Below, one piece after another: positions 57,014 through 64,000 of a DNA stretch of 64,000 bases. The stretch covers positions 24,386,764 through 24,450,763 of the forward strand of contig CM034310.1 of the NCBI GenBank assembly GCA_019925795.1, written 5' to 3'. Origin of the DNA: Dendrobium chrysotoxum. Its lineage: Eukaryota; Streptophyta; Magnoliopsida; Asparagales; Orchidaceae. Position 1 is the first letter of the stretch, and each line of letters begins with the position of its first letter. A model generated the notes under the pieces. The model did no database searches. It was not told where the DNA came from and worked only from the letters and a program-made list of their open reading frames with translations. Both the position numbers and the translations under genes were made by a program.

Positions 57014-58153
57014 ATGGCTGGTGGCAAGCGTTCCCGTCAGAAGGGTGCCAGTTCCTCCCGGGGGCCGGTTGATCCTCGCTTCCCTAATGCAGCCGATCAG
57101 GCTGCCTTTGAGCGATACTGCGAGGTGGGGATCACACCTTCGAAAATAGTAAATCCTCGCACTCTCACTTATCCAGTCCTTGATCTCTTCGCACACACTT
57201 CTCTTACCTTCATCCTCACCCTCGCTTTTCCCTTTAGTTCCGAACTTCTTCGCGTTTTCTTTGCGAACCTGCAGATTTCTGCTGACTACTCCACTCTCCG
57301 TTCCTATGTCAATCAGCGCCCTGTCGAACTTACCTATCAAGACTTTCATGACATTCTCCAACTGTCCATCACTGGCGACAAACTCCACACCCTTATCACA
57401 GACCCAGATTATAATTGGAGTGTCGCCAATCATTTCCTCCGCAATACCAATGCCCCTTATCATGACAATGCCTGCTCCACCCTTCTTAAGGACGTCCGAA
57501 CCATTCAACATGTTCTTCGTTCCTCCTTCGTTCCAAAGGCAAGGGATCGCATTCACATCACCCCCTTCCTGTCCTTGACCACCTACTACATCATGGCCCA
57601 ACGGGAATTTAATGCTGCCGATCTCATTATCCGGTACCTCGAGCACCTTACCACCATCCGGGATCCAGGTCATCGCCGTCGCCCAAATCTAGCCTTAGGA
57701 CACCTCATTGCCTATGCTCTTGAAACCAAGTATGACTTGTAATATCCCGCAGCCCCAGATGTTCCTACCTACTTCCTCACCAACAATGCCTTCCATGTCC
57801 TCCACAGCACCCGACTACATACGGAGCCCGCCCCGGATGTTGAGGAAGAGGAGGAAGCGGCCATTCCCGCTCCTGCTTCACCCGAGGCACCTGCTCCCCT
57901 TCGCATTGCCTCTCCCCTTGACCACCTGGTGCAGCGCTTTGACTAGTGGGAGGCCCATTTTGACTCCTACGTGGTTGCCCAGGAGCAGCGGCACAACGAG
58001 GACCTCCAACGCTTCGCGGACTATGCTGCGCAGCAGCAACAGCAGCATGACCAGGACATGGCCTGGTTCGAAGCTCAATTTCAGGTCATTCACCATTACT
58101 TCAACCCTCCACCACCACCTCCTCCTTCCGATCAGGATCCACCTCTGTTTTAG
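57014..58153 (+). pseudogene. SIRE third ORF (env-like position), two stops
   Basis: 380-codon frame, MAGGKRSRQ to DPPLF, with TAA at 57740 and TAG at 57944; the first 242 codons are open. The N-terminus is basic (GKRSRQK, possible nuclear targeting). The core LTLAFPFSSELLRVFFANL ... IQHVLRSSF ... RIHITPFLSL is shared with element A and resembles the putative plant transposon protein family (recalled, not searched). The C-terminus is acidic and Pro/Ala-rich, then Gln-rich coiled coil, then Pro run. No signal peptide or evident transmembrane span, which argues against an envelope role. It follows a palindrome cluster and TATA-like box, so it may have its own transcript. Confidence 0.82.
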
Positions 58154-58233
58154 TTTCCTGCTTTTGTAGGTATTCTCTTCTATGTTTTAATTCCATGTTC
58201 TACCTTTTTTTTCCCTCCTCCTTTTTGTGATAT

Positions 58234-58245
58234 CAAAAGGGGGAG
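58234..58245 (+). other. Internal polypurine tract (element B)
   Basis: CAAAAGGGGGAG, about 160 bp before the terminal tract, matching the position of the tract at 5544 in element A. Confidence 0.4.
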
Positions 58246-58392
58246 TCAGTTGTAGCGTGTCTGTTTCTATTTTATGAGTCATGGTTCCTGTATTGTGTTA
58301 ATTGTTAAATGAAAATTTGGAAAAATATTTGTTATGTTTGATCTCCTAGTTTACTTTTATTTTCAGACTACTTTACAAATGTTTGCCATTCT

Positions 58393-58407
58393 CAAAAAGG
58401 GGGAGAT
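58393..58407 (+). other. Terminal polypurine tract (element B)
   Basis: AAAAAGGGGGAGAT directly before the LTR. Confidence 0.75.
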
Positions 58408-60045
58408 TATTACAAATCTGGTTTTGATGATGACAAACATGTTTCCAGTGTGTTTTTACTTGGCTAATCTGTTTCAGGCACAAAAGACCGCGAGCCACTC
58501 AAGCCAACTCAAGATCGGGTCCAAGTGTGTCAAATGTATGATTTTTCCTTTTATTGAGTCAATTGTAATGTAACTGATTCCCTAGCTAAGTAACCTTGCA
58601 CACACACACTCAGGGAGAGAGATTGAGTGAATTAGAATTTCTGTTAAAATTTTGTTCAGATCATCCTGGATGATTTTCACATCGTCCTAGATGATCCAGC
58701 CAAAACAGAAACCCTAATTAAGGCGACTAAGTTAAGAGGGTATGATTAAGCAGATCGTCCTGGATGATCTCCGGATCGTACGGGACGATATGCCCAAATC
58801 AGAAATTCTCAGCCGCCAGATTAAGTTAGGCAAGGTTTATTTTAAGTATTTTGGTCTAATCGTCCCGGACGATACGTGTATCGTCCTGGACGATTCACTA
58901 CAATCATGCCTAAATTAGTCTGGTAATTAAGGAAAGCAATTAATGTTTAATTGATATGATCACATCGTCCTGGACGATCGTGATCGTCTAGTGCATTTCA
59001 GCTGTACGACCCGAACCGTGTACAGGACGATTTAGGGCCTTTTTGAACTAATCGTACAGGACGATGTCCCTATCGTCCTGGACGATCAAGTCAATTTTTG
59101 GTCGTCCAGCACAGATTTCTCTAGACGACCCGAACTGTCTTCTGGACGATTTTCCTCTATTTGCACTAATCATCCCGGACGATCGCAGGATCGTACTGGA
59201 CAATATGAACAACTTTTTCTACTGATCGTCCAGAAGAGCCTAATCGTCCAGGCTGAAATAGCTGAATTTGAACTGATCGTACAGGACGATCAATAGATCG
59301 TCCTGGACGATCCTGGTCGACTAGTTGAGATTTAGGGTAAATTTTAAGCCCTCCTTTAAAAGAACTTTTTCCAATTTTTGGAAATATCTTTTGCTGCCTT
59401 CCTTCCCTGAGAAACACTAGAGAGAGAGAGAGTTGGGAGAGAGAGAGAAGATCTTGTGAGGGGGAGTTAGTGAGGGATTCACTAAGGTTGCTCCGAGCAC
59501 GGATCAGAGTCGTCTTCTCTGCTCGTCATCTTTCGTCTAGTCGGTGTTCGTCGTGGGAGGATCGTTCGCAAGAAGATCTGGGGTTCTCTGCCCGCTTCAG
59601 GTGGAAGCAAAAGGAGTTCGAAGGTTCTCTGCCTGCTTCAGGAGGAAGCGAAAGGAGGTCGGGTTCTCTGCCTCACCGTGTGGTGAAAAGGAAGTGTTTG
59701 TACAGGCTTCTCCGCCTTGCTGTGGGAGCAAAAGGAGAGACACTTTTTGTTTAGTGCAATACCCGGAGGGGAGGCTCCGGGGAGTGGACGTAGGTCAAGT
59801 TGACCGAACCACTATAAAATCTGGTTTGCTTTTCTGAATCATTTTTGCACTTTACTTTTCTGATATTAACTGCTTGGGTGAATATCGGTGGTTGATCTTT
59901 TTATCGTTGTTTTCATTCGTTTTCACTGCACGTTATAAAAAGATTTTCAGTGTTATCGTAAAATTTTTAAATAACCAATTCACCCCCCCTCTTGGTTAGC
60001 CTCGGGACTAGTTCACTAGGGCTTAACATCCCTATCAAACTTTCA
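58408..60045 (+). repeat. LTR shared by elements B and C
   Basis: 1638 bp, starts TATTACAAATC (TG changed to TA), ends TTTCA. It is the 3' LTR of B and, since a PBS and gag follow at once, also the 5' LTR of C. Compared with the 5' LTR of B it lacks 21 bp near 58980, exactly one palindrome plus one gap, so one of the seven pairs is reduced to a single site. Confidence 0.92.
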
Positions 60046-60047
60046 AG

Positions 60048-60059
60048 TGGTATCAGAGC
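60048..60059 (+). other. Primer binding site, element C
   Basis: TGGTATCAGAGC, two bases after the shared LTR; complementary to initiator tRNA-Met. Confidence 0.93.
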
Positions 60060-60100
60060 GGGATTCAAAATTTAGGTTTAAAAACTTTTGAATTTGATCC

Positions 60101-61912
60101 ATGGCTAACTGTAATAATCGTAATACTGCTGAAGGTTATTCTATTACAAGACCACCATTGTTTGATAATATTACTTTTGATTTTTAGAAAACACGCATGT
60201 CTACTTTTCTGCAATCTATTGATTATCGCATGTGGATGTTAGTTAAGGACGGATACGAACCACCTTTTAGATTGATTAACAATGTGAAAACTGAACTGCC
60301 TTTTGCTGATTAGACGTTTGATGATCGTGATTTAGCACAGTTAAATGCAAAATGCTTGAACTGTTTCTTTTGTGTTTTAAAATCTGAAGACTATATGCGT
60401 GTTTCTACTTGTACAATGGGAAAGGAAATCTTGGATAGATTATGTATTACATACGAAGGTACAACTGAAGTCAAACAGTCTAGGTTAAACATCTTGTTAC
60501 ATGATTACGAACTTTTTTGCATGAAACCTAGTGAGATTATTTCAGAAATGTACACAAGGTTCACTCAGATTGTTACCTCTTTGCATGTTCTAGGTAGAGA
60601 ACTTACTAACTACGAAATAGTGAACAAAATTCTTAGATGTTTGCCTGCTTCTTATGATGCTAAGATTACTCCTATTACTGAATCTAAAGATTTAAATACT
60701 TACTCTATTGACAGCTTACTTGGATCACTCATTACTTATGAGCAAGGGGTGAACCAAAGGCAACTTGATGCAGGTGAACGCAAGAAAGAGAAGACAGTGG
60801 CACTAAAGGCCAAGGATTCAGATGCTAGCACTTCTGGGTCTGATAGCGATGATGTTGCCTTAATCACAAGGAAATTCAAAAGCTTTCTAAGGAAGAAACA
60901 TAAGAACTATCAGAAGTGGAACAAGGGTAAGTCCAATAAAAATTTTAAGAGTTCATCTGAATCTGTTAGTTTTGAATGCAGGAAGCCTGGACACATTAAG
61001 GCTGATTGTCCTACACTTAAAGCTCACCCAAGCAAGGAGAAGGGTGAGGAGAAACCAAAGTTCAGAAAGGATAAGAAGCGGATTCAGAAGGCGTTCTGGG
61101 CAGACTCTGCATCCGACTCTTCTGAGACTGAAGCTGAAGAGGAGGAAACAAACTTATGTCTGATGGCTGATGATCACCCTGGTCAGTCGGACCAGGAAGA
61201 GGTATGTGAGCTGACTTACGATCAATTATTTGAAGTTTCTGAAAGAATTCATACATCGTATAGGAAGCTTAAGAAAACTCATGCTAGTTTGAAATTAGAT
61301 TACTTAACTTTGCAAAAAGAGCATGATTCTGTAGTTAAAGATCATTCCACACTTGATTCCAATCACATGTCTTTGCTTGATGAATTCGATGAGTTAAATA
61401 AAAAATATTCTGATTTAGTGTCTGAGCATGATTCATTGAAAACTACACATGTGGACTTAGAAAGAGCTTTTAAAGAGTTAGATACAATGGCATGTGAAGT
61501 AGAAAGTAGCAATTGAACCTTGAAATTTGAAATTGTAAGTTTAAAGAAAGAAAATGAGTTTTTGAAGGTAAAGATCAGTGCTTTTGAAAAGAACAAAACA
61601 CCGCCTACTTTTGAACAGGTTTATGCACCGCCACCTTTTGAAAAATCTGAGGCAAGTTCTTCAAAGCATGTTTCATATACATCTAGGAAGAGACATTATC
61701 ATCCACATAGATTAGTTAACCCTTTTCCTGGTGTTAGATGTTTTTCATGTGGCATGTTAGGACATATTTCTCACACATGCACTGTTCACGGTAGTACACA
61801 TTGGGTGTGGAAACCCAAACTGCCTATTTCACAGCACAGCACGCATGCATTGCATTCTTCTTTTCATAAGAAGGAACCCAAACCTGTTTGGGTTCCTAAG
61901 ACTGACGTTTGA
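60101..61912 (+). pseudogene. gag: SIRE-type gag (element C), three stops
   Basis: 604-codon frame from MANCNNRNTAEGYS, same length as in element B. Stops: TAG at 60185, TAG at 60311 (both at Trp codons of B) and TGA at 61514 (Gly in B). Zinc knuckle 1 has lost its first Cys (SFECRKPGHIKADC); zinc knuckle 2 near 61740 is intact (CFSCGMLGHISHTC). The coiled coil between them is kept. The defects differ from those of B, so the two copies decayed independently. Confidence 0.88.
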
Positions 61913-61927
61913 TACTTTTGTAGGTTT

Positions 61928-61953
61928 GCTCTCACACAAGACCTCGTGAGAGC
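61928..61953 (+). promoter_or_regulatory. Stem-loop between gag and pol (element C)
   Basis: GCTCTCAC (61928-61935) and GTGAGAGC (61946-61953), 10-nt loop, as in B. The ATG that follows in A and B is ATA here. Confidence 0.6.
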
Positions 61954-61956
61954 ATA

Positions 61957-64000
61957 TGGTACCTGGACAGCGGATGTTCTAGACATATGACTGGAGATGC
62001 AAATTAGTTCATTTCGCTGGAGGCCAGAGCTGGAGGCAAGGTTACACTTGGAGATAACACCACCAGGAAGGTGGTAGGCACAGGTATAATTGGTGATTCC
62101 AAGAATTTTATGATTGATAATGTTTTGCTTGTAGATGGACTGAAACACAACTTGCTGAGCATCAGTCAACTCTGTGACAAGGGATACAGCATCAAATTCC
62201 TGCCCACTGGCTGCATTTTAAGCTTAAATGATGAAGTTATTTTGCAGGGGCAAAGGATCAACAACGTCTACAAGCTGGATGTAAGCAGCATTAAATCTGA
62301 CATTTCAATTTGCTTAAAAACTGCTGCTGATGAGTCTTGGTTATGGCATAGGAGATTGTGTCATGCCAGTATGAAAACCCTTAGGAGAATCATTCAAAAG
62401 GACTCAGTTAGAGGTGTGCCCAAGCTTAAGTTCACTAAGGATCACCTGTGTGATACCTGTCAGTTGGGGAAGCAAGTCCAGTCCTCTTTTCACTCTGTTA
62501 AGGATATTAGCACCTCTAGACCTTTAGAAGTTCTTCACATGGACCTCTTTGGACCCATTAGCACTGCCATCTTAGGGGGGAGGTTCTATGGTTTTGTGAT
62601 TGTAGATGATTATTCGAGGTTCACTTGGGTTAAGTTTTTGTCACATAAATCTGAGTCATTTGATGAGTTTAGATCCTTCTCTACATGGATTCGGAAGAAG
62701 TTAGGATGTGAGATTATTACCATCCATAGTGATCACGGAGGGGAGTTTGAAAATGAAAGGTTTGGAAGCTTTTGTGAGGATCATGGGATTAGTCACAATT
62801 TTTCAGCTCCTAGGACCCCTCAGCAGAACGGGGTAGCTGAAAGGAAGAACAGGACCTTAGTCGAAGCCGCTAGAGCCATGCTTGCCGAGTATTCACTTCC
62901 AAAATACTTTTGGGCTGAAGCTGTGAACACTGCCTGTTATGTGCTGAATAGGGTGAATGTGAGAGTCAAACTGAACAAGACACCTTATGAGATCATTAAG
63001 GGTAGAACTCCAAATCTGTCCCACCTCCATGTCTTTGGCTGTAAGGTTTTCATTCTGAACAACGGGAAGTCACCCTTAGGAAAATTTGACCCCAAATCTG
63101 ATGAAGGAGTGTTCTTAGGATATTCAAGTGTGGGGAAATCCTTTAGGGTGTTCAATAGGAGGACTTTGGTGGTGGAAGAAACAACCCATGTAGTGTTTGA
63201 GGAATCTGATCCTAAGGAGTCTAGATCTGAGGTTGAAGAAGAAGAGATTATTGAGGTTACCCAAGGAGTTGGAAATACAAATTTGGAGGAAAGGGTAGAA
63301 CCTCAAATAGAGTTGCCTAGAGATTGGAGATATTCTTCGAGTCATCCTAAAGAACTGATCTTAGGAAACCCTTCTGAAGGTGTTAGGACTAGGCATGGAC
63401 TTAGGAAGGAAGTAAACCATTCTGCCTTTATCTCAATGACTGAACCCACCAACATGAATCAAGCCCTGTCGGATGAATTTTGGATTTTAGCTATGCAGGA
63501 AGAATTGAATCAATTTGTAAGGAATGATGTTTGGGAGTTATTAGAAAGACCTAAAAATCAAAGTATTGTGGGAACCAAGTGGGTCTTTAAGAATAAGATG
63601 AATGATTCTGGTGTGGTGGTGAGAAATAAGGCAAGATTGGTGGCTAAAGGGTATAATCAGATAAAAGGGATTGATTTTGAGGAGACTTTTGCCCCGGTAG
63701 CTAGATTGCAAACCATTAGAGTGCTACTAGCCTTTGCCTGTTATAAGGGATTTAAGCTGTTTCAAAGTGATGTTAAGAGTGCCTTTTTAAATGGGGTAAT
63801 TAAAAAAAATGTTTTTGTAGAACAACCCCCAGGTTTTGAGAGTTCCCAATATCCAAGTCATGTCTATAAATTAAAAAAGGCCTTATATGGATTGAAACAG
63901 GCACCCAGAGCTTGGTATGAGAGGCTTAGCACATTCCTGTTAGAAAGAGAGTTTGTTAAGGGAAGCGTAGACACCACCCTTTTTCTGAGGAGATTAGGGG
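61957..64000 (+). pseudogene. pol: SIRE-type copia pol (element C), runs off the window
   Basis: WYLDSGCSRHMTG keeps the protease Asp. A TAG at 62005 follows (Gln in B), after which the frame is open for 664 codons to the window end. It covers pre-integrase (WLWHRRLCHA about 62338), the integrase core without the frameshift of B (RKKLGCEIITIHSDHGGEF about 62695), PQQNGVAERKNRT (about 62822) and the RT start (about 63560), ending in FLRRLG just before the expected YVDD. The Met of QMDVKSAF is Ser (about 63768). The start codon next to the stem-loop is lost. Whether the rest of pol is intact is unknown. Confidence 0.9.

Larger units (their letters stand above)
48454..60045 (+). mobile_element. 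SIRE-type Ty1-copia element B
   Basis: Complete element: LTR (48454-50111), PBS, gag, pol, palindrome cluster, third ORF, polypurine tract, LTR (58408-60045). The two LTRs are very similar by eye, so it is fairly young, yet gag, pol and the third ORF each carry a few disabling changes. Its right LTR also serves as the left LTR of element C. Confidence 0.93.
58408..64000 (+). mobile_element. SIRE-type Ty1-copia element C, 5' part
   Basis: The LTR at 58408-60045, then PBS, gag and pol, cut by the window end within RT. Nearly identical to element B by eye. The B-C arrangement is LTR, internal, LTR, internal. Confidence 0.9.

Noticed and set aside
56996..57673. Minus-strand 225-codon frame opposite the third ORF of element B
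   Set aside because: Antisense shadow; the plus frame has the homologue in element A and the promoter-like signals.

Overview
The window is repeat-only plant nuclear DNA. I found no host protein gene, rRNA gene or tRNA gene. It is almost entirely nested LTR retrotransposons and LINEs: SIRE/Maximus-type Ty1-copia elements primed by initiator tRNA-Met, a Tat-type Ty3-gypsy element with two RNase H domains, plant L1-type LINEs and Cassandra-like LTRs. This points to a large, repeat-rich flowering-plant genome. The species cannot be named from what is here.

Layout. 1-7759: 3' part of a decayed SIRE-type copia element (A), with gag end, pol, a third ORF and the 3' LTR. 7760-9404: unassigned. 9405-11252: a minus-strand SIRE-type LTR. 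About 11253-17617: a decayed minus-strand gypsy (Athila-like pol remnants) between two direct-repeat LTR copies; the second copy is split by a SIRE-type solo LTR (15885-17336). 18530-32890: an old LINE (LINE-1) split by a young, complete Tat-type gypsy (18740-29604, target duplication ATAAT) and by an old degenerate LTR (30270-31933). 33100-39590: a second LINE (LINE-2), split by a minus-strand SIRE-type solo LTR (36555-38299, target duplication ATATG). 40138-41497: an old inverted gypsy-type LTR. 41498-41965: two head-to-head Cassandra-like LTRs with a 5S rRNA-like core. 42199-43384: a 594-bp tandem duplication in AT-rich DNA. 43385-47690: unassigned. 47690-48453: remnant of another SIRE third ORF. 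48454-64000: SIRE-type element B followed directly by element C, which shares B's right LTR and runs off the window.

Working logic. Each SIRE-type element has LTR, PBS, gag (with a coiled coil and two zinc knuckles), a stem-loop, pol (protease, integrase, reverse transcriptase, RNase H), a cluster of short palindromes with a TATA box, a third ORF, a polypurine tract and the LTR. The gypsy element carries sense gag-pol and a spliced antisense gene with its own TATA box. Most copies have stop codons, frameshifts or lost catalytic residues; the gypsy gag-pol frame is open throughout.

The most striking signal is a 15-bp palindrome repeated in every SIRE-type LTR and again just upstream of the third ORF. 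In elements B and C and in the solo LTRs the palindromes are mostly paired at 21 bp, two helical turns. Between subfamilies the palindrome has changed symmetrically at many sites (ATCGTACTGTACGAT versus ATCGTCCTGGACGAT). This looks like the target of a dimeric, co-evolving DNA-binding factor, possibly the third-ORF product. That last step is inference.
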